Source of the DNA: Aquanectria penicillioides
Taxonomy: Eukaryota; Ascomycota; Sordariomycetes; Hypocreales; Nectriaceae
Direction: 5' to 3'
DNA: 64,000 nt
Assembly: GCA_003415625.1 (NCBI GenBank)
Contig: PYIU01000003.1
Coordinates: forward strand, 4,588,001-4,652,000
The position numbers and the translations under genes are program-made. The notes below the pieces were generated by a model. It made no database searches. It saw only the letters and a list, made by a program, of their open reading frames with translations, and had not been told where the DNA came from. The stretch's first letter is position 1, and the number at the start of each line of letters is the position of its first letter. Positions 37,001 to 48,400 of this stretch are shown in pieces.

Positions 37001-37318
37001 GCTAGGATCGGAGGTAGGTCGGAATGGCAGGAGGAGAAAGGAAGGTCAAGAGCTAGTTTAAGACATGGAGAATTAGCACGTTGGGGAAAGTGATGTGGGA
37101 GGGACATTGTGCGGGACACAAACTGGGGATGACATACCTCGTGCTTTGAGCTCCTCAGTACAACATCGGATCAGCTCGTGAACCTCCTCAGGTTCGACAG
37201 AGGTTCGCGCCCAAGCGTCAGTCCATGTGGGCTTTGGGGGTTGCGAATCTGCGCTGTCCTGGCCCTTCTTCTTGGACTTGGAGTCCTTGCCCTTGAGGCG
37301 GGAGAAGAGGCCGGCCAT
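34020..37318 (-). CDS. MSB1: Msb1/Mug8-domain morphogenesis protein, one frameshift in this assembly
   Basis: The family includes budding-yeast Msb1, a cell-polarity protein acting with Cdc42/Rho1 at growth sites, and fission-yeast Mug8. Six exons: 37138-37318, 36908-37052, 36755-36848, 36464-36692, 34188-36403 and 34020-34132. The Msb1/Mug8 domain fills the first 450 residues (TWTDAWARTSVEPEEVHELI, TFIRHFFQSHQNLRGEQLL, VVSGVAKWCWSRLQGG, DSNMARDSFKTFIPISVENG). The rest is Pro/Gln/Glu-rich with basic stretches (KKLQKEAKENRGFRKLFRK), ending in a short helix (TIESRVARIKARVAELTGN) and an Ala tail. In exon 2, near 37035, the frame breaks: the coding strand reads TTTCTCC where the family requires PFLLLPFRP. 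One added C makes the total 2979 nt and the protein 992 residues. The start (MAGLFSRLKGKDSK) is typical. Confidence 0.85.
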
Positions 37319-37839
37319 GATGGGCGGCGGCGAAGATTGTCGTGACGGAGGCGATTCAGACGCGGCAAAGTCGACGAGGAAGCAATGGCAGGAGGGAAGT
37401 AGGCGGCGTCGAGGTTGACCTCACAAAGGGGGGTGATGTGGATGTTATTTGCAGGTCGGCCGCACGCGCAAGATGCAAGTCAGAAAGCTGAAGGAAAAGC
37501 AAGGTTCCCGTTGCGCGGAAGCGATCAGGGATTTTTTGTGGTCGCGGGGCCGTGCCGGGACAGACGGACTGCGACGTGGTCGAGAAGGATGGCGCCAAGC
37601 GACGTGTAAGTCGTGGTGGGCGTGTGCCGTGAGAGGGAGGGATCGGGCGCGGACGTGGGCGGCGTTGGCGTCGTGGGCTTGTGGTTACTACTGCGTGGGC
37701 GTGGGCGAGAAAGCGTGAGCTTGATGAACGTGACGCTGCTGGCTGAGACACGACACGGCAGGTAGGATGCGCGAGTCGAGACTCGGGTATCGAAGAAAAC
37801 AGAAAACGTAGGGGGTGTACAAGAATCGAGGAATAGGAG

Positions 37840-37888
37840 CAGGATCAGGAACAGGAACAGGAACAGGAACAGGAACAGGAACAGGAGG
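37840..37888. repeat. CAGGAA hexanucleotide microsatellite
   Basis: About eight copies of CAGGAA, in the presumed MSB1 upstream region. Confidence 0.9.
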
Positions 37889-38674
37889 AGAGAGAGAGGC
37901 TGAGTGGCAACCAGAAAACGAGCTGAGCTGCCAATAAAACCACAATAGGCAATAATAAAAGACAAAAAAGTATTGTCTCGAGGCGATGAAATGAGAGTAG
38001 GAAAAGAAGAAAGAATAGAACAAGGGCACACCCAATGGAAGGACGTGAGAGGGAGAGGAAGGAGAGGAAAGAAGGGTGATTGATGATGGATGGACGAGGG
38101 ACACACACTCGGATTAGGGATCAGGACGACTGGGGGTGAGGAGAGGACCAGAGGAGGACATGGGACATGGGACATTGGATATGGGGACACGGGATGGCGG
38201 ACTGGGACGAGCAGCGCAGAGCGGCTTTCTCTCAGGGGCGACGGGGATGCGCGACTGCGCGACCAGGCCTTGGACGGTACGTACAGCGCTAAGATTGGGC
38301 GCCGTGCTGGGATTACAGGCATGGGGCATGGGGCATGGGGGGCATCATCTGGTGGTGTGTGGGCATGGGCCATTTTCTTTTGGGGGGGGGGGAGTGTCAA
38401 CGACAGAGGTTGCTGCACTCCGTACGGATACAGGACAGTGCCGTACCCGTCCATCTGCTACTAGCTCTGGGTACTGTCTATTCCTGCCTATAGGCCATGG
38501 CCTTCTAGGTGTGAGGGTGAGGGGTGGTGTGTAAAGAACTACGGATACCTACCTACGTAGCGAAAATTGGAAGAGCCCCGTCCATTATCCTCGACCAACT
38601 CTCTCCAGGTCTGTGTTAGGAGACAAACCTAGGACCAAAAATAAATAAAATAAATCTAGAGCATCATGGCAAGG

Positions 38675-38715
38675 CTGTGCCTGTGCCTGTGCCTGTGCCT
38701 GTCTGTGCCTGTGCC
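38675..38715. repeat. TGTGCC hexanucleotide microsatellite
   Basis: About six copies of TGTGCC with one 2-nt disturbance. Confidence 0.9.
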
Positions 38716-39755
38716 GCGCTTGGGCACATCTGCTCCGTTTTGTTTCTTTTCGCAAACAAGTTATTGCTCTTGTGCAGAAGCTGTGCAGCTGGCTTTTCGC
38801 TAAAGGCACGTTGTTTTGAGACGAGACTTTCTTCTCCTGAGTGGGCTGTCTCTAATTACCAGCCCTCGGGCATATAATTTGGCTACGTACTCCATTTGCC
38901 GTTTGCGACATCGCGAACCTTAACTACCTAGGGCGCGGGAAGCTATGCCATGATGAAAACGTGCAGCGCCAGTGCATGCTGCTTGTTAGTTGCCGTAAAC
39001 GGACGGTCAACAGCCTCAACACGAGACGGGCATCTGTGTGTTTCTTCTGGAATTAGGCATGAGGCTGAATGGAAAGCAGATGCGGCGTAGCACCATCACA
39101 CAAAAACTAACACCATCTCCCATCATCTGCCATACGCCAGGGTATGGAGGGGGGACGAGGAAGGAAAGGAAAGAAAAAAAAAAAAGCGTCGGCGCGGGCC
39201 ACCCCCCACAAGCCCACATAAGCTTGGCTTCCAGGGCTCAAAAGAGGCATAGCGTCCCAGGCACAGGTGGAGTGTGGGCGAGATATAGATTTCGTGGGTT
39301 TCGCGTGCTGGGCTACTGAGGCTCGGCGGCTTTGGCTCAAGGTCTCAGAGTGCGCTGATGGCGGAGGACCATGATGGCAAAAGGGGACTTGAGGGGACCC
39401 AATGATGATGATGGCGGCGGCACATTCGGGTGGGCCACCAGTTAGTGGAGGGGCACCAACCATAATGGAGGTAGGATGAGTGCACTACGTCTAGTCCCTG
39501 ACGTCCTGAAATTTAATTGCGTGGGCGGTGCGCGGGCGCCGTCGTGTAATTTGATGTCAGGGTCCTCCTCTTGTCCTCTCCCCTCGCTGAATTGATTGAT
39601 TGATGGCGCCTTGCTCCTGGCTCCTGTCTCTTGGGTCATGCGGGGACTGGGATTCGCCCTGTACCTGAGGGCATGGCAAACCCAGGCGAGGCAAGGTCCC
39701 GACGGCGATCTCTGCTGACATGGACTGGTGTTTTAGTCAACCAGAAAGCTGTCCC

Positions 39756-39782
39756 TTTTTTTTTTTTTTTTTTTTTTTTTTT
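39756..39782. repeat. 27-nt poly-T run
   Basis: A homopolymer of about 27 T, in non-coding DNA. Confidence 0.9.
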
Positions 39783-42782
39783 CATTCAACTTCCCCCTCC
39801 TCCTCCCCCCTCCTCTCCAACTACCCCCCCCAACTCCCGGAGTCGAGCAAATCGATTGACCAGCTGCATTCGGAGCGAGTGATGGACAGGGGCTCCGTGG
39901 ACCGACGACTCGGGCAGGGGACCAAGCAAGCACAGCCGGCATCGGGATCCGCGACCACGGTCCCGAAAAAGGTGTCACCTTGGCACCATGGTTGGACGCC
40001 GTCACCTCACTAGACGTTAGGGAGGTACCATACCCTCGGCCGCATCGAGAGGAACCACCGCCGTCGCCAAAGAGGAACCGCTTCCACCAACGGCACTCGC
40101 CAACACCAACACCTCAGCTCACCGGCCCAGCCCAGTCCCTGCGCTTCCTCTACCTGGTTCCTGTTTCCATGCTGCTGCCCTGTCCTATGGTATGCCATCA
40201 TGACCCACTAGTCCGGACGTAGTACATACATAGATCTCTCCGTCCCTTTCGTCTCCCTCAGTCTGACCGCGAGAGAGTTGACAGACAGCGTTAGCACAGC
40301 AGCCAAAAAGCATGGATATCATAGAGACGCGTGCTGGCTCGTCCGGTCACAATCAACTGCCCACTCCGTTCCGTCTTCTCCATTGTCAATGGCTCGACCG
40401 CCCTGACGCCATCAATGTTTCGCAACGTGCCGAGTAGACAAGCGTCGTGCCCGTGCCAGAAATGGCCCTATCCGTCCATTCCTCCAGCGCACCCAAGGTT
40501 GGCATCCTGCTGTGTGTGCGCTCCTCGCCTATCCTTCACCGTGCCATTGCAGCCACTTCAGCGACTCGTGCGCCTCCAAAGGCCTCTCGTCACGGCGCCA
40601 CAGGCCCAATTGGCTGCCATTGACCCCCTGCTAATATCTGCTCTGGTTAACACCTCCTCCCATCACATTTTCGCTGCCACCGTGACGTGGGACGACAAAG
40701 ATGGCGGAGAGTTGAAGATTGTTGTAGCACAAGGTTTGAAGGCACATCATCATTGTGGAGGGTCTCTTTTTTTTCGAAAGTAGATGATATCCCCACACCC
40801 CCGGGAGAGGCCATGAACTGAGTGCGCCCTGTTTCCCGCCTCGGGAGATTTCCCCGGGCTGAATTTACGTAGTTACAGTACCGATGTTAGCCCTTCACGT
40901 CGGACGGTTTTACGACTGGACAAAATAGACACGAATGCTTGCGTTCTCGTCTGGGATACCCTGCTAATCCTGCGTCCTAGGATGAACTTGCTGCGCTCTT
41001 CCTCTACTTTTTTTCTGGGTTGTGGGGATGGAGAGAGGGGGCCAAGTCTGTCGCGCGCCGATGACAAGCATGGATGGGACTAAATCATGCCTCTCGAACA
41101 CCGCTATTTTTGCCAATTGACACCCAAGTATAGAGCCTCTTCACCCATTGGGGGGTTTTCTTGCGACTGTTCCGTCGTGGCCTGCCCAATAACCTAATCA
41201 GCTTTCCGGTCCGGAGCTCGTGGGGTGAGAAAACAAAACAAAAAAAAATATTATTATAAGCCCGCTTGCTGCATGAGCTGGCATGGCCAACGCATCCCCC
41301 TCCCATCCAAGCCGGGAGCCTAGCAACTCGACCTGCATCGTGAGTGGCTGCCACGCGCAGGATGGGATTTTGCGAGGCCTTCTGTTAACTAGTGATCGAC
41401 GTGGTGAGCTGGCAACCAGCTGCGGTCCTCCTCTCGCCGCCAACCTCAGCCCGGGGATCTCGTTCGTATCTCGCTGCCCTGTGCCATGTGCCAGCAAATA
41501 GGCAGTCTGGCAGCAATTACGAAATCACTGTCCATTGCGTATGCCGGCTGTTGGCGTCATCTGTCGGAGGATCGAGATGCAAGTCATGCAGAGCAAGTGG
41601 AAGATGGACCCAGTGTGAGGGAAACCAAGGCCGTTCCAGCGGACTGTTCAAGCTACTTATCCCTGGTTTCTACTGTACCTATGTAGGTAGGTACTTGGCT
41701 TCTTTGCTGCTCTTCCCTGCTGCGTGACTGGCTACAGTGGCAGCACCATTCTTCCGCTTGGCATGGTCCTCTCCTCCGCACCCAACGTCGTCGTCCAAAC
41801 ATGTCCGTGTGCCAATGTTGGCTTCGTCCCATCAGCACGCCGCCTCCGCCGCCCAGACCGGCTCGACCCATGATCCTGGTTGGGCTGGGAGAAAATGGAA
41901 CTGAGCCGCGAGCTCCAGTGCTCCACCACCTTCATGCTTCATGCATCTGGCCCGGGGCTGCATGCAGTTTCTTTGCAACTCTGTCCCACGTTTACGAACG
42001 TTCGCTGGTCGTGTCAGGACTTGAAACGCCCTGTTCCATGGCTCAATGTTGGTTCCTGTTGGTCCACGTTGTTAATGCTTAACCTTGCCCTGGGGTGCGT
42101 GTTCCCCCCCGTGACTGTGTGACTGCTACATCGAGAAGGGTATGGCGATTCCACCGCTGCCCTTTCACTTGGAGTGGGGGGTTGAAAAACGGAACAAATC
42201 GCTTGATGAATCTTGTAACAATCAAAAAAGCAACCTTTTGTTCCCATGCCATGGCCCGATCTCTGGAGCTGAAAGGAGGGGGAGGGGTTAAACTCAGCAA
42301 CAAGAATGGGAGTGCACGCGCGTGTGACTGAGCGGGCTTTTAGGTGGGCGCGTGCGGGATTCAGCACTTTCAAACCCTCATCTTAGATCTTTCATGCGCT
42401 CCGCGCTGGTGAGGCTGAAGCAATCATGCCATGCGCTAGGGAAAGTTGGAACCCAATCCTTCGGAACCACCTTCGAGAAGCAATTCTAGGCTGGATCCCA
42501 TCGCGCCAACGACGACGAGTGGTGGGGGATGACCTGCGAATCACCTCAACACGGACACAAACTCGACCCCAGCTTGCCGCCATTCATCATGGGCATTAAT
42601 GACGGCCTGGTATAGCCTGTTCCTGCCGTCTCTCTCACCGGCCACTGATCTCCGAGGCGCCGCCATACTCCATATTTTGTTTCCTATGGACGACGCGACC
42701 CACATGTGGCCAAGCATGACATCAATCATGATGACTAGTGAATGGTTCGTGGTTCGGGTTGGTGCTTCGGGTTGGCACTTCG

Positions 42783-42831
42783 GGTTCACGGTTCACGGTT
42801 CACGGTTCACGAGCACGAGCACGAGCACACG
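42783..42831. repeat. GGTTCAC and GAGCAC short tandem repeats
   Basis: Four copies of the 7-mer GGTTCAC run directly into copies of the 6-mer GAGCAC. They lie in the 3' flank of UNG1. Confidence 0.85.
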
Positions 42832-43054
42832 AGACCTGATTTCATCTCATTCCCGTCCTATGGCCTTGTAGCCCATGTGTACACAGACTCCCGAATTGAC
42901 CTTGTCATGATCCCTAGTCAACCATGCAAGCGCCCGGGACCTGTTCAAGTGCGTTTTGTCCAATACATACAAAAAGTATACAGCGCCACCATACGAAACG
43001 AATATCTAAGAAAAACATGCTGACTCCTTCAACTTGTGACCTTGTGCCTCAACC

Positions 43055-44193
43055 TTATTTCTTGGTCGATTGCTCTTCTGCAAGTTTCAATGCCTCCTCT
43101 AGTGCTTCTTCGTCTTCTTCAAAGTCACTCTCCTCCTCATCGGCCTTTTCAGATTTCCCCTTCTTTGGCTCGACTTTGGCGTCTTCCTTGTCATCCTCGG
43201 CATCCTCCGCGGCTTCGGGCTCTTCAATCACGGCCTTGGTAGAATTTCCGGGAATCAGTGACCAGTCAATCTCGCCACCGGCGCCGTATCGGTTGATCAA
43301 CCACTCGTTGGCCTTGAAGAAGTGGCCACAGTCGAAGAAGCCTCTAGATGCGCTCAGAGGACTTGGGTGTACGCTCTGCAGAACCAAGTGTCTATGGCGA
43401 TCGATCTTCTGCACTCGCTTTCCTGCAGGTGTGCCCCATGCCATGTACACGACACCTCGTGTGCGCTTCTGTGCCACAAGGTCAATGACCTTTTGGGTAA
43501 ATCGCTCCCAGCCTCGATTAGAATGCGAGTTCGCCTCGTGAGCGCGGACAGTGAGGCAGGTGTTCAACATGAGAACGCCCTCCTTGGCCCAGGGAGTAAG
43601 GAGACCCGCCTTGTTGGGGGGGACCTGAAATGATGGGTAATCCTTCTTCAAGGCGATGTACATGTTCTTCAGCGAAGGCGGCGCTGGAGTCGGGGGTCGC
43701 ACGGAAAAGGCTAAACCATGGGCCTGGTTCACATTGTGATAAGGATCTTGGCCTACGATGACAACCTTGACGTTGTGGAAAGGGGTGTGGCGGGACCTGG
43801 CATCCAGTGGGTTAGAATAAGCACGGCTCACGGCGTTTGCATAGGGCTGTCCTACCATGAGTAGACGTCCTCCTTGGGGGGGAACCACTTCTTGCCAGCT
43901 GCCGTCTCTCGGTCCAAGAATCGCTTCAGATCCAGAAACTCCTTGGTGGTGATGTCATCTTTGAGGTGGGCCAGCCAGCTCTCATCCAGTGTATCAATCT
44001 CGAGCTTCAGGAGAGCCTTCTGTTCTTGCGTGAGACTGGACACCCACTTGGCCTTGTCGAACCTAGTAGCAGGAGCAGCATTGGCAGCCTTGGGGGCAGC
44101 TCCGAAGAATGAAGCGATGCTGCCGTTGGCCTTAGGCTTCTTCGCATCGGAACCGTTCGGCGTAGTGTTGGCTTTGCGCTTGAGGGTCGACAT
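43055..44193 (-). CDS. UNG1: uracil-DNA glycosylase (family 1)
   Basis: Removes uracil from DNA, starting base excision repair in nucleus and mitochondria. Exon 1 is 43856-44193 and exon 2 is 43055-43796 (59-nt intron, junction DVYSW-SRHTPFHN), giving 359 residues. The water-activating loop GQDPYH (residues 128-133), the PPSLKNM loop and the catalytic-His loop HPSPLSA (from 256) are intact. Near the N-terminus, NGSIASFF resembles the PCNA-binding box of human nuclear UNG2 but with Asn in place of Gln. The last 60 residues form an unusually long acidic Glu/Asp/Lys tail. The annotated ATG at 44193 is the only ATG, but the frame stays open for 51 more codons upstream (to 44346) with a basic, acid-free sequence that could be a mitochondrial presequence started at a non-AUG codon. 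Confidence 0.95.
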
Positions 44194-45755
44194 GGCGAGA
44201 AGCTGTGTGTGGAGACTGTTGATGGGCAGTGGTCGATGCGTGAGGAGACCTCGAAATAGATGAGGAACTCTCGTAGGTTGAACTCGGAGTGGATGAATTG
44301 TGAAGAAATTGATGTGATTGGGATAGACCTGCTGTTGGGGAGACAAATGGTGCTAGGCGAGGAGGTGGAGGCTGGAAAAGGCTGGGATGGGTTTTTAACG
44401 ATGTGCCCTGAAATTTCGACAAGGCCCCCAAGTACGACGTCGGGGATTGAGGTGTGATAGAGGCTGAGTCGACCAAGACGCGTTTGGCGACGCGGTCAAC
44501 CGGTAGCTATTAACGCGGTGCCCGTGACTTTCGTGTTCACGGTGGTATGCCATGGCGCTAGGTGACAAAGTTCAGGGTACAGGCATTAGTGGCTAGGAGC
44601 GCTGAGGCGGCCTGGAGACCTAGGTAGCATTTGTGGCTCTGTCACTCCCAGCCAGAGCCTCGTAGCGAGGTGGTTTAGGGCCTCTTAGTGCGCTCGTAGT
44701 GCCTTTGGTGAGCGGGGTTGGGACGGGACTTTGGTCTCGAATCATTCTGCAGCAGAAGGGTTGATTGTGCCAAACCTACCTATCTTGAGCTTAACGGATA
44801 TGCACGCTTTGAATTATGCCTAGGCAGCAGGCAGGTATGTCCAAGTGCATCTCAGCATGAGCAGTCCCTTTCACAAATCCGGAGCTCTCCCGTTTATCCA
44901 TCTCCATGAGCACAGAATGCGGGCGTGTGTCAGTCTACAATTGAGCACGACAAGCTGGTGACATACTTCTCACCCCATCCAGTCCCATTAGCATACATCA
45001 GCTGGCGTGTCGTGCTTATTCCATAGCAAAGTAAAACTGGACCTGGCAAAAGTCATAGATCTTGCCCGTCTTAATTTTAGCCACTGTCTTGAATATGCGC
45101 TTCGTTTGAGTTAGCGTCGCCTCTTCCCCCAAGGACGAAGAGCTTTGCTAAGATCTTCCACAAACCCAGATGGCCTTCAATTTTGGATAATAGTAGAGTA
45201 GGCTGAGTGCAATATTAGGCCTTCATTTTTTAATGTCATTTACACCATACACCCCAGAAGCAAAGTGCAGCCGCCCAAGAAGGGATAAGTGCCACTTGGT
45301 TACGTCCAGTAAATATCAGAGAACTCGAGATAACAACAAGAAAATAGATATTCGCATTTGTTTTCGTCCGAATATAATGATATTACATTATTCCAAGTCT
45401 ATTTTCAACATAGCCATGTGATGGAGAGATACATACTCATTTGCCCAAAACTATCTAACTTGGCACCTGCGTTCAAACGTAGTTCCGCATCGGGTACCTA
45501 CCTAGGTAGCTTCCTAGCTTGCCTTAGTCAGCTGCTGGCGGGATGGTAACTGGCGCTTTGCCCTTTCTGGAGGAAGCGGTGCCGGACACATTACCTCATG
45601 TACGTAGGACGCCTCAACTGGACAGCTTGTACTGTAGATTGCAGCTCAATCCACACCCCACGAAATCAACACCAGACCGGCGGCGTCCTTAACTCGGGAA
45701 ACCCGCCATGCCCAGTGCCTTTACTGACTCCTTAGGCACATAGTACTTGCCCATC
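44194..45755. other. divergent promoter region UNG1/HRD3
   Basis: About 1.5 kb between two divergent start codons. The first 150 bp contain the in-frame upstream extension of UNG1. A palindromic ACCTACCTAGGTAG sequence occurs near 45498. No other gene is seen. Confidence 0.5.
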
Positions 45756-48400
45756 ATGCGGCAATCGCTCGTCTGGCTGCTCCGTACGTTGATTCCCCGC
45801 TCAGATGGACACGCGACAGCTAATGACAGGAACCAGTGCTCTGGCAGGCCAGCTTCGGACTCAGCACGAACGCAAAGTATTACCAAGAAACATACCAGGA
45901 GAGCGATCCGATGCACCGAGGTGGCCAAAATCAACATGTTGCATCTCCAAAGACTGATGTTGTGGCGGAACAGACCCATCACAGCAGCCCTCAACCCGGT
46001 ATGACGACGACATGGGGGGAGCCAGAGTCGCAAATAAGCTGACTATTTCTAGGAGCGGAACTCGTCGACGCGGCCATGGTCGAGCTCGGAAAGACACCGC
46101 AGTCGTCGCACCAGCGCAAACGACGGCCATCAGGCCTGGTCGGAACGATTATGCGATACATTGTAAAGGCGATTCCCAGCGGTCCGGCAACGGCCCCATC
46201 ACAGAGCCATGACGCCAGCATCACCGGCCCCCTCTTGAACGCTGTCCAGCTTCTCGAGGAGGCAGCGCGACAGAACAACTCAGATGCCCTATACATTCTT
46301 GCCCAGATGAACTTCTTTGGCAACTACAGTCACCCAAAGAACCTCGATGTTGCCTTCAACCACTACCAACAGCTTGCTACCGTCCACGGAAACACAACGG
46401 CGCAATACATGATGGGTGTTTATTACTCTACCGGACTTGGGGAGGTAGTGCCACGTGATCAAGCCAAGGCGCTCCTTTACTACACGTTTGCAGCTGTCCA
46501 AGGAGATATCCGGGCTGAGATGGCTACTGGTTATCGACACCACAGCGGAATCGGTACCACTAAGAATTGTGAGTCCGCTGTCAAATTCTACAAGAGCGTG
46601 GCAGACAAAGTCGTTGCATGGTACCGGGCTGGCCCCCCGGGAGGCAGATCTTGGGTTCATCAGGGATGGCGCATCTCAGACGACGACGGTGGAATCTACG
46701 GCGAGGGAGCCAGCGCTTCCAGCGCCGGTATGAATGCATACAAGAGCAACCCAGCCTCCGATGCAAACGCCGCAATTGACGACGTCATCGAGTACTTGGA
46801 TTTGATGTCACAGAAAGGAGATTCCAAAGCGTCATACAATCTGGGAAGAATATTCTACGAGGGACAGCGAGGCCTCGATCGAAACATCGGCTTCGCCCGT
46901 AAATACTTCTTCCTCGTGGCCTCGCGATATTGGAAGAAAGACGGCCGCGTGCTAGAAAGCTACAAGCAGGGCATCGAGACGATTGCTTCAAAGGCCGCTG
47001 GCTATCTTGGTCGCATGTACTTACGAGGTGATGGTGTCGCCCAAAACTTCGAACGGGCCAAGTTTTGGTTTGAACGTGGCATCTCTCACGGAGACGCTCA
47101 GTCTCAGCATGGCCTGGGCCTCATGATGCTCAATGGTTACGGCCAGACGGAGAACGTCAAATTTGCGATGGAGCTGTTCAAGAAGTCAGCCGATCAAGAC
47201 TACGCCCCGGCGCTGGTTCAGATGGGCCAGCTGTATCTGGATCAAGGTGGCCAGGAGGACGTTAGGGTCGCAAATAACTATTTCGAACTAGCGGGCCGGC
47301 ATGGTAACATCGAAGCTCACTATTACATTGCCGAAATGATCTACCACGGAGTCGGACGGGAGAAGCTCTGTGGCGGAGCGCTGACCTACTATAAGAGTGT
47401 TGTCGAAAAGGCAGAGCCCCTGGTGTCGGCTTGGGGCGATGCCAACGACGCTTATGAAACTGGGGATTATGAGCTCGCTTTCCTGGAGTATCTCTTGGCT
47501 GCCGAGCAAGGATACGAAAAGGCCCAGACCAATGTCGCATACATGTTGGACTCGGTCCAGTCAAAGTTGCCCCTATCTTCCTGGCTTCGCAAACCAAGTG
47601 AGAAGAAAAGCCTTCTCGAAAACCCCACTCTTGCTCTCATTTACTGGACACGATCATCCAGACAATCTAATGTCGATTCGCTCGTCAAGATGGGCGATTA
47701 TTACTTCTATGGCGTTGGAACCAAGCTCGACATTTCCAAAGCAGTCCAGTGCTACACTGGAGCCTCCGACTATTCTCAGTCTGCTCAAGCCCTGTTCAAC
47801 CTTGGGTGGATGCATGAAAACGGCATCGGTCTTGTGCAGGACTTCCATCTCGCCAAGAGATACTATGACCACGCCTTGGAGGTGAACGAGGAGGCATATC
47901 TTCCAGTGACTTTGAGTCTTCTAAAACTGCGAATGCGAAGCGCGTGGAACACCTTGACGCATGGGCCCATCCATTCCATTCAAGACGAGCCGAGTAAGCA
48001 ATTCATCCTCTTATTGCCGCGTCGTGGCGTTTTACTGACAGGACTAGAACCGAAAAAAGACCGATCACTATCCGAGTGGATCGCCAACTTCCTCCAAGAC
48101 GATGTGCTTGATTATGGAGATGATTACTATGGCAGCGATGCTCTGTACGATGACCAGCTTGGCAACGAGGATGTGTACAATGAAGATGACGGCGTCTTGG
48201 AGAGCATTTTGATAATCGGAGTTACCTTTGCCCTTGGGTTCCTCCTCTGGTGGCGACAGCGTTTGCAGCAGAGACATGTGCAGCAGGAGGATGCCAGGAG
48301 ACAGGAGCAGGGACTCCCGCCGAACCCTCCTCGCGAAAACGCTCGTGAAGGAGCAGAAGGCTTCGCAGAGTGGGCCGCGGGAGGTGCAGGGCTGTTGTGA
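45756..48400 (+). CDS. HRD3: ERAD Sel1-repeat protein Hrd3/SEL1L
   Basis: Hrd3 is the lumenal substrate receptor and stabiliser of the Hrd1 ubiquitin ligase, acting in ER-associated degradation. Exons 45756-45783, 45837-45998, 46053-47993 and 48048-48400 give 827 residues. The first 22 form a signal peptide (MRQSLVWLLLLWQASFGLS). Many Sel1-like repeats follow, for example DALYILAQMNFFGNYSHPKN, AQYMMGVYYSTGLGEVVPRD, AAGYLGRMYLRGDGVAQNFE and SQHGLGLMMLNGYGQTEN. One transmembrane helix (ILIIGVTFALGFLLWW) lies near the C-terminus, with a short Pro/Arg-rich cytosolic tail, as in type I Hrd3. The first exon is only 28 nt, so the start depends on the splice that completes the signal peptide. The third intron (47994-48047, 54 nt) has no in-frame stop, so retention would insert 18 residues. 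Confidence 0.93.

Larger units (their letters stand above)
37319..43054. other. 5.7 kb gene-free region with microsatellites; MSB1 leader/promoter
   Basis: I see no supported gene. The part next to MSB1 (37319-38460) is purine-rich on the plus strand, so it would be a pyrimidine-rich leader for MSB1. Repeats at 37840-37888, 38675-38715, 39756-39782 and 42783-42831 lie here. The longest open frame (37525-38454, minus) is repeat-driven (Leu/Phe runs) and is not credible. Confidence 0.5.

Noticed and set aside
37525..38454. 309-codon minus-strand frame upstream of MSB1
   Set aside because: It is driven by microsatellites (Leu-Phe runs from the CAGGAA repeat) and skewed base composition. More likely promoter and leader of MSB1.
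40331..40783. 150-codon plus-strand frame
   Set aside because: There is no ATG at its start, no domain and no splice context. It looks like chance in G/C-rich non-coding DNA.
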